64,000 bases of DNA. Source: Saturnia japonica. Lineage: Eukaryota; Arthropoda; Insecta; Lepidoptera; Saturniidae. The stretch lies in NCBI GenBank assembly GCA_033032175.1, contig CM065304.1, positions 12,710,001 through 12,774,000 on the forward strand. Reading direction: 5' to 3'. This document shows positions 1-10,870 of the stretch, in pieces. A program made the translations under genes and the position numbers. Each line of letters opens with the position of its first letter. Within the stretch, counting starts at the first letter, position 1. The notes under the pieces are model-generated. The model was not told the DNA's origin. It did no database searches and worked only from the letters and a program-made list of their open reading frames with translations.

Positions 1-463
1 ATCTTGCTCCCCCGCTCCCGGCTATTTTAAAGACAAAAATGTTTATTGTGGGTGTTCCTTAGAAGATAGATGTATACTCGCCCGGACTTTTTATAGGTAT
101 TTTTAATGCCTATGATTATGTAGTACATTAATTTGCTATATCTCTTATGGTTTACTCAGCATATGCCATTTCAGCGCCCGAATTGATTCACCATGACCAG
201 ATTTTTTTAATTGGGCAAACCGTAAATCATTTTCTAAAATAAAAGTAGCCTAAGGTACTTCCAATATCATCAGCTATGTATCAGTGAAAGTACCGTCAAA
301 ATCGCTCCAACCGTTTCGGAGATTACCCGGAACAAACAGACAGACAAAAATTTAAATAATGGACTTTTAGTTATAGGTGTCGTGTATACTTTTATATGCA
401 TTTAGTAAAAAACTGTTATTTTGACATTATAAACAGACACTTCAATTTTATTTATTGTATAGA
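1..463 (-). mobile_element. Non-autonomous Helitron, 3' end cut by window edge
   Basis: On the minus strand this begins at 463 with TC preceded by A (TCTATACAATAAATAAAATTG-like 5' end) and runs off the left edge inside the conserved tail that mentions GCCGGGAGCGGGGG. The same family ends elsewhere in the window in GGGCACAGCTAG followed by T (3517, 47173, 53271), so both Helitron hallmarks (5' TC, 3' CTAG, insertion between A and T) are seen across copies. It has no coding capacity. Confidence 0.75.
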
Positions 464-1014
464 TAGATAATTGAAATACAGTTTTCTGTATGATAAAATA
501 CATATTAGTCGACATTCGTACGAATTTAAGATCTGTATTACAGTGAAAATTACCTAGCATTATATTTCTACAAGGTTAAGTGTAAGAGAGAAAAAAATAC
601 AGAAGAACGCAGTTGTTAGTAGATTAGAACGAGTAACCTGTCTCGCTTGTATATCAGCGTGATTATTAATAAACGACTATACGTTTATAGTTCTTAATAT
701 TGTTTTATGCACTACTAGGTATAAATATTATATTAAATCATAAGAAGTTGTAGCCGGTAGTGGGTAATACCGACCTTCAATTAAGTATTTACCAATAGCA
801 AAGCGATAGCACAAATAGCTAACATAATCTGAATTTGCAATTTTTAAGCCGACATTTTACCGTTTCTACTATCATGCTACGTGCAAGACTGTAGTCCTTA
901 GGAGCTTCTTTAGACTATGTTGCAGGGCTGTCTTAACATACAAGCAGTATTTAACATTCTTTTATACAATATGAAAAGTAGCAAAATGCGTGTCGTTCAC
1001 CTGATATTAAGACC
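464..1014. other. AT-rich stretch, nothing recognised
   Basis: No open frame with coding character, no splice-flanked exon and no repeat that recurs elsewhere in the window was seen here. Confidence 0.5.
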
Positions 1015-1625
1015 CATTACGCACTGTCGACTAGTTGCCGGCGACTAACTGTGACTTTCTACAGTTTGAGTAGATGTTGATATTTATGCACGTAGTTACT
1101 CGTCGCCCAAGTTACTCAGTGACTCGCCGCGCATTGGCGAAACACACTTCGACTAGCCATAGCCAGTCACCGCGACGAATAGAGGAGATATTTATGCAGG
1201 CACGGCGCGCGTGGCTGCTTCGACCGTCGATGGATCTCAATCTCTTGTCACCATAGTATTAGGATTGAACTGTTCTTACCAATAAGAACAGTACAGTCAA
1301 CTTGCCGAGTTACTATAATAAAAAAGAAGGTTTTATATGAGTGCGTTCTGCGTTCGTACGAAGAACAACTTTTAAGGCGACTGGACGTTGAACAGAAAAA
1401 AACATGTTTTATAAAATATATGAATCATGTCTTTTATCATTAAAAGAAGCCCTGTTTTTTCATTAAAAGATGCACTCCAAACTTTTTTCTTTTTAAAATT
1501 AGCAACGCTAATATTACGATTTCCTTACACGCCTTTTTTGCGTGAATGTACAAGAAATATTACTTAAATTTAGTGTCTCGCCTTGGACTCTCAGTCATCT
1601 AGCGAGTAGTCGACAGTGCGTAATG
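1015..1625. mobile_element. TIR element (MITE-like), 611 bp
   Basis: The ends are a perfect inverted repeat: CATTACGCACTGTCGACTA at 1015-1033 and its reverse complement at 1607-1625. The interior is richer in GC than its surroundings between 1085 and 1250 and holds a clean 9-bp hairpin (CTGTTCTTA / TAAGAACAG) near 1270. No clear target-site duplication was found outside the repeats, so the superfamily is not assigned. The 60-codon open frame inside it shows no family features. Confidence 0.6.
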
Positions 1626-2038
1626 TCTCTAAGTGTTTACTGCAATATGTAGACTAATTATGTATTTATTACAAACCTCACACCAGACCGCATTCCTGAA
1701 ACCAATCAATATTAAGGTGATACTCCTGAGAACTGAGTTGAAACAATGTATGTTAGCACATATTACCAACCGAAACACAGCAACACTGTTGCTTTGCAGC
1801 AGAAATAGGTTGGTCGCAGTCCTGCAGTCGAATCGCTCTTTAATTTGACTCCATTTCAAAGCTTCGGCTAAACTAGATAATTTAAAACTTTGACGTGATA
1901 TATCTAATAGCGTGTTTGGATGGGAGTAAAAGTTTTCTACTACACACACTGACTATTATACGTATGTGTTAGTGAATCAGCGTAGTTTCGTATGCTAACC
2001 TTATATAATATAATATTCATAAATATCAGTAAAGAACA
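1626..2038. other. No recognised feature
   Basis: Opposed open frames of 71 and 106 codons overlap here on the two strands. Neither has domain-like composition or splice context, so I do not call a gene. Confidence 0.4.
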
Positions 2039-3102
2039 TCCATACTAATACTATAAATATGAAAGTAACTGTCTGTTGTCTGTTAAGTTTTTAAGCCTGA
2101 AACAATTTTGCTGAATTTTGATATACAGATATATTGGACCTTGGGAAAAGACAGGCTACTTTTTGTCAGTAAAATAAAACGGGAGAAAAAGAGAGGATAA
2201 ACTTTTGTACGGAAAACCTATCAAACCCATTTTCATTAATTTTGGTATATTTATGAACCTTGGAGAAGGACATAAGCTACATTTTGTCGTAAAAATAAAA
2301 CTTGAAGGTATCAAAATAGAGGACGAAAATTTGTATAAAAAACACATCAACCTAATTTTGATGAATTATATTAAAGAGATATATTAAACCTTAGAGATGG
2401 GCATAGCGTACCTTATGTCATGAAACTAAAACCTAAAGGGCTGAAATAGGGGATGAAAGTTTGTATGAAGAACCCATCATATTTGTCTGAAATTAGGGCT
2501 AGAAAATTCATATTTATTCTTTTGGTAAGACATAAAACGGATTTCACATTTTTCAAAATCCTTCCCGCAAGCCGGTATAATAAGGGATGATTTTAATTAT
2601 CTTTTAAGTTTTATTGGGATAATTAATGTGTTGGATTCATACTAGCATATAGTGATATACACATCTATATATTAATAAGTGAAGCAAAAGCTTTCGGTAC
2701 CTTTTTAAACGTATTGCGTGCACGGAAGACTGAGATTTGGCATGGTTAAAGTTTATATGAAGAAGGAGTGCAGTAAGCTAAAATTTATCTATAATATCTG
2801 TTACTAATATATGAAATTAAATAAATTAATACTGCGAATCCTAAACCGAACAGTGCCATTGAACTTAGACCCCCCACAACACTGACATTGTCTCTCAACG
2901 AAAAGTGACAACAAGTGATGTAGATAATACTCATTATTAAAATAATTCATGAATACTACAAATGTCAAACCGAAAATAGTCTATGAAAAAGTCGCTGGTC
3001 GAATTTCGACCTTAAGGCAATCGCTAGTAGTGATAAATTCATCTATGATTTTCTTTTGGTTTATCGTGTTCCGAGATCAGTCGGTGTATATTATCTTTTA
3101 TA

Positions 3103-3517
3103 TCTATACAATTAATAAAATTGAAGTGTCTGTTTGTAATCTCAAAATAACAGTTTTTTACTAAATGCATATAAAAGTATATACGATACCTGTAACAAAA
3201 CCCCCATATTTAATATTTTGTCTGCCTGTCTGTCTGTCTATCTATCTGTTTGTTCCGGGTAATCTCCGAAACGGTTGTACAAATTTTGATGGGACTTTCA
3301 CTGATAGATAGCTGATGATATAGGAAGTAACTTAGGCTACTTTAATATTTTAGGGCTCCGTACATATAAAAAACCTGGTCATGGTGAATCAATTGGATTC
3401 TATCTTCTAAGGAACACCCACAATAAGCATTTTCGTTTTTAAAATAGCCGGGAGCGGGTGAGCAAAATTCGCGCGAGCATTCTGTAGTCCACGTGAGCGA
3501 AACCACGGGCACAGCTA
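3103..3517 (+). mobile_element. Complete non-autonomous Helitron, 415 bp
   Basis: The element starts TCTATACAATTAATAAAATT after an A and ends GGGCACAGCTAG before a T, the classical Helitron boundary pattern without target duplication. It interrupts the tail of the older Helitron that starts at 2039. Family relatives lie at 1-463, 10586, 16066, 47040-47173 and 53130-53271. Confidence 0.8.
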
Positions 3518-3518
3518 G

Positions 3519-3985
3519 TAATTAATAAAATTGAAGTGTCTGTTTCTGTTTGTCTAAATAACAAGCTTTTTACTAAATATATACTAAAGTATAGACAATA
3601 CCTATAACAAATAACCGTTTTTTTCTTATTTTTGTTTGTCTGTTTGTTCCGGGTAATCTCCGAAATGGTTGGACCGGTTTTAACAGGACTTACACTGATA
3701 GATAGCTGATTTTATAGAGAGTAACTTAGGTTACTTTTATTATGGAAAAAGAATTAGGCTTCCGCAATAACTAAAAAAAATGGTCATGATGAATCAAATC
3801 GGGTGCTTGATTGGCTTACGCTGAGTAAATCATAAGAGATTTAGCAAATTAATGTACTACATAATTGTAAACATTATAAAGACAGACAAAAAAGTCAGCG
3901 ACGGGAATAGACGGGACCGGAGGAGCAAGATTCGCGCGTGCACCCGATTGATGGCGTTCTGTAGTCCACGTGAGCTAAGGGTAGG
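3519..3985 (+). mobile_element. 5'-truncated copy of the same Helitron family
   Basis: Directly after the CTAG of the preceding copy the sequence resumes with ATTAATAAAATTGAAGTGTC, lacking the first few bases of the family start. It runs through the diagnostic block TTGTTCCGGGTAATCTCCGAAA to a diverged GTAGTCCACGTGAGC tail near 3975. This gives a head-to-tail pair of one family inside another. Confidence 0.65.
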
Positions 3986-4177
3986 GATGGAACCACCATA
4001 CACATAGTGATAAACCCAATTATGATTTTTTTGGCTTGTCGTGTTCTGAAATCAGCCGGTATATATGGAGTAATATAGCGGGGTGGTAGGAATTGGGACC
4101 ACCATACACGTAGTGATAAATCCATCTATGATTTTTTTGATTTGTCGTCTTCCTAGATCAGTCTGCGTACCAGCTAG

Positions 4178-4367
4178 TATAATATATTAACATTATAAAT
4201 CCGAAAATAACTCTGTTTGTTACGTTTTCACGCCTAAACCGCTGAACCAATTTTGTTGAATTTTGGTATATAATTAGATTGGCCCTTGGAGAAGAACATA
4301 GGATAGTTTTTAACAAGGTATAAACAAATTTTGTTGATCACGCGAGTGGAGCCGCATGCACAGTTAG
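4178..4367 (+). mobile_element. Short Helitron copy
   Basis: It carries the block ACGTTTTCACGCCTAAACCG followed by GCTGAACCAATTTTG, which is common in lepidopteran Helitrons, and a 3' end GCACAGTTAG (CTAG changed to TTAG) followed by T. Its 5' end touches the CTAG of the preceding element. Confidence 0.6.
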
Positions 4368-4781
4368 TTTATAATGAATACATAATTAAAATATCTGGAA
4401 GCACAGCACTGCTCCCGCCGAGTCGAGCTCAAGGCAAACTGCCGTACCATAAAATAATAATAAAAATAATTTACCATTTTATTTTTACTGGAAGCATTTC
4501 GGCGTATTTTCACGCCTCTCTCTAAGCAACACTGGGTTATTGTAGAAGACTGAAATTCTGTTTACTATGATTACTATAGAAACCCTACAATTATAAGTTT
4601 TTTCAAGCTTATAGCTTCATTTGTTTAGAAGTTATAGCGATGCAAAATTATGAAAATTCGACACTGGCTAACGGACTGATTCATGATAATTAAAATAGAG
4701 CTTGTACTTCCCCAATACCTAGAGAGCTGAAATTTAACACAAAGATATGGCTTAGTACCCAAATAAAAGAAAAGCTATAAA

Positions 4782-5059
4782 ATCCTGGATTTTCGAAGAT
4801 CTAGAGTAGATCTCAGTATCTAGAGAACTAGGGCATCACCCCTGATGTGAAACCCAAGAGTACTGACAAATATTTCCCACTTTTATAGTAATCAATTAAA
4901 ATATATATTGTATATTGTAAATCCTGGATTTTCGAAGATCTAGAGTAGATCTCAGTATCTAGAGAACTAGGGCATCACCCCTTATGTGAAACCCAAGAGT
5001 ACTGACAAATATTTCCCACTTTTATAGTAATCAATTAAAATATATATTGTATATTGTAA
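4782..5059. repeat. Tandem duplication, 2 x 139 bp
   Basis: Units 4782-4920 and 4921-5059 are identical apart from one base (CCCCTGATG against CCCCTTATG). The near-identity indicates a recent local duplication or an assembly duplication. There is no coding content. Confidence 0.9.
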
Positions 5060-5308
5060 ATCTGATTAAAACTTCTTTATTTGTGCGCCAGTTCAATTGA
5101 CAGAGCTCGCGTTTGTTTACCTCCTCCGTATTTACTGTTGAGTTTCATTAAGCTGGTTCGGTGCCGTGTTTCGAATTCGTTCGTGCGAATTGTTCGTCTA
5201 TATACAGTGTTTCAATGAATCAACATCGTACCTGTGTCGAAAGCTGCTAGTAACGTGTTTTAATTAACTTATTCTACTTTCATTACTTTATTCCACGTCA
5301 TCGATTTC

Positions 5309-6134
5309 AAACTTAGGATATCAGCAGCGTGTGATATGTTATCTGAAGTGATAAGTAATTCTATCATGCTTTAGTAAAAAATCTGCCAAATCCTACCAAC
5401 TATACATAAAAAAAGTAATTGATAATTAATAATTCAAAATAATACTTGGCAAACTAAAAAATTAAACAAAGTATAATTTTAACGATAACTTGATTTTATT
5501 TCTCATATCAATATGAAATAGATAAAATAATCAAAATTATATACAGATGTTAAAATGTATGTCAAGTGTATAATACAAAAACGGATAAATATTTTCTAAT
5601 ATAGTTGTAAGTTATATTATTATATTAGTTATATTATTGTTTAATATACATAGTCTAAGAGTGATTTTGCTAAATTAAAATGGCCAAGTGTGAATCCAAC
5701 TCGCGCCGAAAAGGTTCCATTAAACTTAGGATATCAGCAGCGTGTGATATGTTATCTGAAGTGATAAGTAATTCTATCATGCTTTAGTAAAAAATCTGCC
5801 AAATCCTACCAACTATACATAAAAAAAGTAATTGATAATTAATAATTCAAAATAATACTTGGCAAACTAAAAAATTAAACAAAGTATAATTTTAACGATA
5901 ACTTGATTTTATTTCTCATATCAATATGAAATAGATAAAATAATCAAAATTATATACAGATGTTAAAATGTATGTCAAGTGTATAATACAAAAACGGATA
6001 AATATTTTCTAATATAGTTGTAAGTTATATTATTATATTAGTTATATTTTTGTTTAATATACATAGTCTAAGAGTGATTTTGCTAAATTAAAATGGCCAA
6101 GTGTGAATCCAACTCGCGCCGAAAAGGTTCCATT
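5309..6134. repeat. Tandem duplication, 2 x 413 bp
   Basis: Units 5309-5721 and 5722-6134 match at an offset of 413 bp. The only difference I noticed is TATTATTGT against TATTTTTGT near the end of the unit. Both are AT-rich and non-coding. The duplication lies 250 bp from the 139-bp tandem pair. Confidence 0.9.
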
Positions 6135-7705
6135 AATTTTTAATGATTAAACAATATATTATGACATAAAAAATGTGTATTCTTTCATGCTGTTGGGGTT
6201 CCATAGAGTGAGTTAGTGTCGGTTCGCTTGGTTTCTTCCTTTTTTAGGAATTTTATAATACATATATTGACTGTTTTTAGGTACTAAAAGGAATATCCAT
6301 TAGCAGGGCTCCAACTTTCCAACTTGAGGTCACCTAGTAAGCCTAGGTACCTTGTTAAGCTCTCTCAAACAAAGTAGAAGCGAAAGTCAACCGAAATAGC
6401 TTAACGTTTGTTTGCTAGTTTGTTTTTAGCATATTTATTTGTAAAATAAATATACCAAAAAGTTGGTTACCATTATTTTAGAATTTGATTTTACATTAAG
6501 GACAACAGGAAACCTTGAAGGATATAAACCTATCCACTAAATATCTCAACAAACATCAGAATGTGACTGATCGCGAAACTAGAGGCTCACGTAATTTACC
6601 GAAATACAGTAAAACACTGATACTTGTAATAATGATTAACCTTATTAATTTATTATACTAGCTATTTTTGCATAGTCTTATTTAAAAAAAAAAATGACGG
6701 GTTGCACTCCGGGAGTGCCGACAGAAGTGAAAACTTATTTTGGCGCGTTAGACATTTTTTAGATGGTTATTTGGATATGAATTGCATTTTATTTATGAAT
6801 TGTATTTTGTTAATTATTACAAACTTTAAAATACATTTAGTATTCTTTTATGAATCATCGTTAACAATTTCGACAACTCTTGTATCATCATCATTATCAT
6901 TAAAATTATTACAATCTAAAATAGAAACTATAGGTTCATTGTAAATAAAATAGGAAATAAACTTTTTTGATTCGAAGTTATTTAAATATCTCGTGAATAC
7001 CGCATCAATTGTACTTTTTTATCTCGTTGTGCTTATAATGCTTTGATTGGACATAGTAAAATCAAATACTCTATTCAAAAATTCAATTAATGGTAGATTT
7101 TTATCGTCTGCAAAGTTTATGTTGAAATCCCCACCCAAAATCATATTAAACCAATGTACGGTATATAATTATTGACATTTCACAGTGTTAAGTCAATTTT
7201 AAGACACATTATTCACCGTAATAGCTAAATATAAAATTATTAAAAAATGTAAATATTTTAATTATTAAAATTACAATAAAGGTATATTGTTCAATTGAAA
7301 GAAAATTGTGTTATATATAAATGTATACTGCGAATTGTAAAGAGTTCACGGCTCAAATGCCTACTGGCAACACATATTGGTTTCGAAAAAGTTAATGCTC
7401 CGAAACTTATCAAACAAGATGCGATCCCAACGGCGAAATGCCAACGAAACGTCTATACTCGGTATATGTTGCTGTGATATCGTAACATTAGATTTATTTA
7501 AAAAAAAAAATTAATCGGAAGTTAACAATTGTGGTATTATCGGTTGTTTAAACATTAGGCAAAACAGCTGTTATAAATTTTATATCAATAATTTTTATTT
7601 CTTTTATTTATCTAGACGCTTTCGCGGTCTGCTATATATACATGCATAATATGCACACACTATAGCTGCGTCTCGTAACGTGTCGCGAGTCCAGAGATTT
7701 TATCT
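6135..7705. other. AT-rich region with one poly(A)-linked repeat scar
   Basis: At 6683-6720 a run of A precedes GACGGGTTGCACTCCGGGAG. A related A-run plus GACGTGTGGCACTCGGGGAC stands at 28650-28685, so this is a dispersed repeat. The open frame at 7295-7477 has a stretch (LIKQDAIPT) loosely like the end of a THAP domain, which is too weak for a call. Confidence 0.4.
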
Positions 7706-7993
7706 CTTCTTCTTCCTCTTCCTAACTTGGCAACCGGTCCTCTTTAATGAAGACCATTACTGCCATTATCGAGTGAATTTTATTGTCAAGTGTTATGACG
7801 ATTCAGTATCCTAACAAGATGGTGGCTCCCTTGTTAGAACATTCTAGGGAATTTTTGTGTGATCTCGGAATGAATGCTTTTAGCTTATATTTATAATCCA
7901 CTTCACTTATGCACAAAAACTAAACTATATCACGCAAAACGCCACAAATATTACATAATATAGGGTCAAAAACCTAAGTAAATGAATTAAAAA
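7706..7993 (+). repeat. Dispersed repeat, partner in reverse at 35233-35522
   Basis: About 290 bp shared with the minus strand at 35233-35522: the TTCTTCTTCC-type end, the phrase CTAACTTGGCAACCGGTCCT, then TTTATAATCCACTTCACTTA and CACGCAAAACGCCAC. One end is a GAAGAAG-type microsatellite, suggesting a retroposed element. Confidence 0.65.
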
Positions 7994-8157
7994 TTACAAC
8001 CACAACATGTCACTTCAAGATCCCGCAAAAAAACCGATTTTATCTCATCTAAAAATATGCGTACCGCGCTTAAAAGAAAGAAGTTTTCACTTAAATAAAA
8101 ATATTATCATGTTATTAATATTTTATTGCGATAAATATTAAAACATAGACCCAACAG

Positions 8158-8325
8158 AAGATCGCAGCCAATTTACCTATTTTTGTATTCCTACGGTGAG
8201 TAGGGTTTCCACAGCTCCATTTTGGGGAAGGGGGGTTTAAAGTCGGCAACGTGCTCGTGATACCAAGCGTTCATGGGCTACGGTAGCCGCTAACCATCAG
8301 GCGGACCGTACGCTTGTTTGCCATC
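8158..8325 (+). mobile_element. Lepidopteran SINE copy
   Basis: It begins AGAAGATCGCAGCCAA and ends with CATCAGGCGGACCGTACGCT then TGTTTGCC. Partial copies of the same family are at 14437-14990, 15975-16060 and, on the minus strand, 24164-24295. The tail is a very common lepidopteran SINE signature. Confidence 0.75.
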
Positions 8326-9165
8326 TTAGTACACAAAAGTGGCACATTAATTGACCAAAAAGTTAATTCAAATACGTTTTAATATTTTGGATGCAACGTC
8401 AAAAGCTAAAGTTTTACAAGCTTACCTTAAACAAATCGTTTCGTGGAAATTTCCTCGTATTATGTAAGAAAGAGTCTTTACATATATTTATGGTGTAAAG
8501 TGACATGCTTTCCAAAGTAATAACTTATCATGTTTGGTTTTCTTTAGGACTGTGATTATGTTTATAATTTATAATTAGTGGCCTTTATGTAATTTTCTAC
8601 TTTGTTTTCATTACAAAATGAATTAAATTGTGTATTGTTTTACGGAAGTATTGTTATTTTCTTTGGGTCATTGTTAAATAATTAAAGGCTAAACCAATTT
8701 TCGGGCTTTTAATACCTCATTTTGTTATCGTTTAAGTCGCTTTTCTCTACAAATTTGCAATGTGTTTTTAAAAAGAATATAAAACTAAGTTCACACAAAC
8801 TAATAGTGTTATGTAGCCGTCGTATTATATACTCCATGAATTTTGAGATCGAGTTATCTTGATGTTAATTGTACCAATTTTAATTTTTTTTTTACTTAGA
8901 ATACTCTTACTTCTTACAACTAAGATTAATTTCATTAAGAAGTACTCTTTTTTTTCAGAAGCCAATTTTATGAACAAATTGTGATTGGGAGTCCTCGATA
9001 GTTGTCCTTGCTAGTAGATATATACACATATCGACATATTTTATAGATTTTTATTTTTATTTTATGACACGTACTGATGACCTTAGCTTTATCAATACCC
9101 CTAATACAGTGAAAATTACTTGTGGATAAGTTTCTAATATATTATTTGTTTCATTTTTGTCACAG
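8326..9165. other. Probable intron or intergenic DNA
   Basis: No exon was recognised. If 9166-9399 is a terminal exon, this is the last part of its upstream intron. A pyrimidine-rich tract ends in CACAG at 9161-9165. Confidence 0.4.
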
Positions 9166-9399
9166 TTGTCTTCGAGTGCAAAGATAGACCGGTGGTTTTC
9201 TCTTCTGCCCAACAATGGGCCAGCTCTATCGCGTCCCGAAAGCGGATTCATCTCTGGCGTAGAAGAAGGTCTCGATACAACTACACTAACAGAGGCCAAG
9301 AATTTGCTTCTACAATTGGGTGCTAAGAAAAAACGGCGACTTTTACCAATACGGTTCACTAGAAGAAAGATATTAGTTAATAAACATACGTTACTATAA
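9166..9399 (+). CDS. Terminal exon of an unrecognised host gene
   Basis: An open frame follows a good 3' splice site (TTTCATTTTTGTCACAG, exon starting 9166) and ends in TAA at 9397-9399, giving 77 residues. A consensus AATAAA lies 80 bp after the stop (9479-9484), as expected for a last exon. Base composition is higher in GC than the flanks. The peptide begins LSSSAKIDRWFSLLPNNGPA, has an acidic middle and a basic C-terminal third with KKKRR, which could act in nuclear import (inference only). I do not recognise the family. No upstream exon of this gene was identified in the window. The opposing 100-codon minus-strand frame looks like a shadow. Confidence 0.5.
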   Translation: MSSSAKIDRWFSLLPNNGPALSRPESGFISGVEEGLDTTTLTEAKNLLLQLGAKKKRRLLPIRFTRRKILVNKHTLL

Positions 9400-9478
9400 T
9401 ATTTCGATTATACTGTTTACGTTGTTCAAATATAAAAAAATAGAATGAAGTTTTTTTAATATAAAATGAAAACTTTCA

Positions 9479-9484
9479 AATAAA
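9479..9484 (+). promoter_or_regulatory. Polyadenylation signal AATAAA
   Basis: Lies 80 bp downstream of the stop codon of the terminal exon at 9166-9399, which supports reading that exon as the 3' end of a gene. Confidence 0.45.
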
Positions 9485-10585
9485 TGTTTTTAAATTTTAC
9501 CTATATGAAAAGTCAAAACTCATGTATGTAAACAGTAATATTTCACTCCGATGAAATTGTTAACCTAAATAATATAGTACACACATACATATGAACAAAT
9601 TATTTTCCACAGTCTTATTTAAGTTTTGTAATGAAAATATGAACAATAATTGTTCAACAATATACACTATACAATTTAATAAGCCTAGGGAAATTTTGTA
9701 TTTGGTTTGTAGGTATCAATGATGTTATGCAAATCGGTAATAGTATATATCTAGATTGAACAAATGTTAACATTTGTAATGTAATGTAACGGTGCTTTCT
9801 GAGTGAATCATAGCTCATATATTTTTTAATTAAGTTGCATTACAGCAATGATCTCAAAAGTTCCATTAAATAAGTTTATTAAAATTACATTACAAAAATG
9901 TCAATGTTGAAGGATTTTTATTTTATTTTATGTGTAGGTATATCAATGATAAGTAACTTCTTTTCGAATGGTTATTAAAATAACCAGAATTACTTACTGT
10001 TGGACTCACAGAACTTGGTAATAAAGATAAATGTTTTGATTTAAATTAGTACCTATTATAATTAACTTTTTATAAGTAGGTAGTAACAATTATTAAATTT
10101 ACTATATATCTATTATAAAATTAGTATTCTTTATTGACTTATTAATGAGGTCAATTTATAGTTCAAGTTTTTTTTAAGTTTTAGTTTAGGCACAAAATAT
10201 AGTTAATAAGATAATCAAGCAAACCATTAACCTCATGTACTTTTCAACTTATTCGGAATGTATATTGATGCATATAACGTGCAACAAATTACACTGATCT
10301 ACGCAATCTTCCAGTGTCAAGCATATTTCAACATAATATTTATTAATTTTTTTGGCTGAATAATGTTAGTGTAGCTTTTCGGCCTATATGTACAATAATT
10401 GTATTACCTAATAGAAGTTTATTACTTACATTAAGTACTTAATTATTTTTATTGTCTATTGAGGAAATTAATTTGTTTCTCAGTTTTAATTATTGAGTAA
10501 AATGTTATTTATCAGTAAGGATTCAATAATCATAGTACATTTTCATTACGATAATTCTGTTTAACTACCTTGTTGTTGAACTAAA
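9485..10585. other. AT-rich intergenic DNA
   Basis: No coding, splice-flanked or recurrent repeat sequence was recognised. Confidence 0.5.
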
Positions 10586-10870
10586 TCTATACAATTAATA
10601 AAATTGAAGTGTCTATTTGTAATGTCAAAATAACAGTTTTTTTACATAATCCTTATGAACGTAGGTATATATATATATATGTATACCTAAGGAACTTATA
10701 ACAAAAAACTCATTTTTTTTAATTTTCTCAGTCTGTTTCTTCTGTTTGTTCCGGCTAATCTCTCAATCAATTGGACCGATATTGACGAGGCTTTCACTAG
10801 AAGATAGGTGATTTTAAAAGGAGTAACTTAGAGTGCCATTTTTTTGTAAAGAAAGGGTTCCGTGCATATA
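10586..10870 (+). mobile_element. 3'-truncated Helitron copy
   Basis: The family start TCTATACAATTAATAAAATT lies at 10586 after an A. The TTGTTCCGGCTAATCTCTCA block follows at about 10745 and the homology fades near 10870 with no CTAG end. A TA microsatellite lies inside (10663-10680). Confidence 0.7.

Larger units (their letters stand above)
2039..4177 (+). mobile_element. Helitron with nested Helitron insertions
   Basis: The 5' end TCCATACTAATACTATAAATATG at 2039 (preceded by A) and the matching 3' end CAGCTAG at 4171-4177 (followed by T) bracket a composite. Between about 2080 and 2480 three imperfect units of about 115-130 bp repeat (the phrase 'ttggacCTTGG.gaa..acat...' recurs at about 2135, 2260 and 2390). 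The family's 3' section appears at 3027-3102 and again at about 3985-4177, split by one complete and one truncated copy of another Helitron family. The complete copy of this family on the minus strand at 30799-31484 shows the expected order of parts. The segment 2680-3020 is not recognised. Confidence 0.6.

Noticed and set aside
7295..7477. THAP domain end
   Set aside because: Only a short LIKQDAIPT-like stretch fits. The zinc ligands of the domain are not present in order.
9057..9359. 100-codon minus-strand ORF
   Set aside because: It overlaps the terminal exon on the plus strand, which has a good acceptor, stop and poly(A) signal. The minus reading has none.
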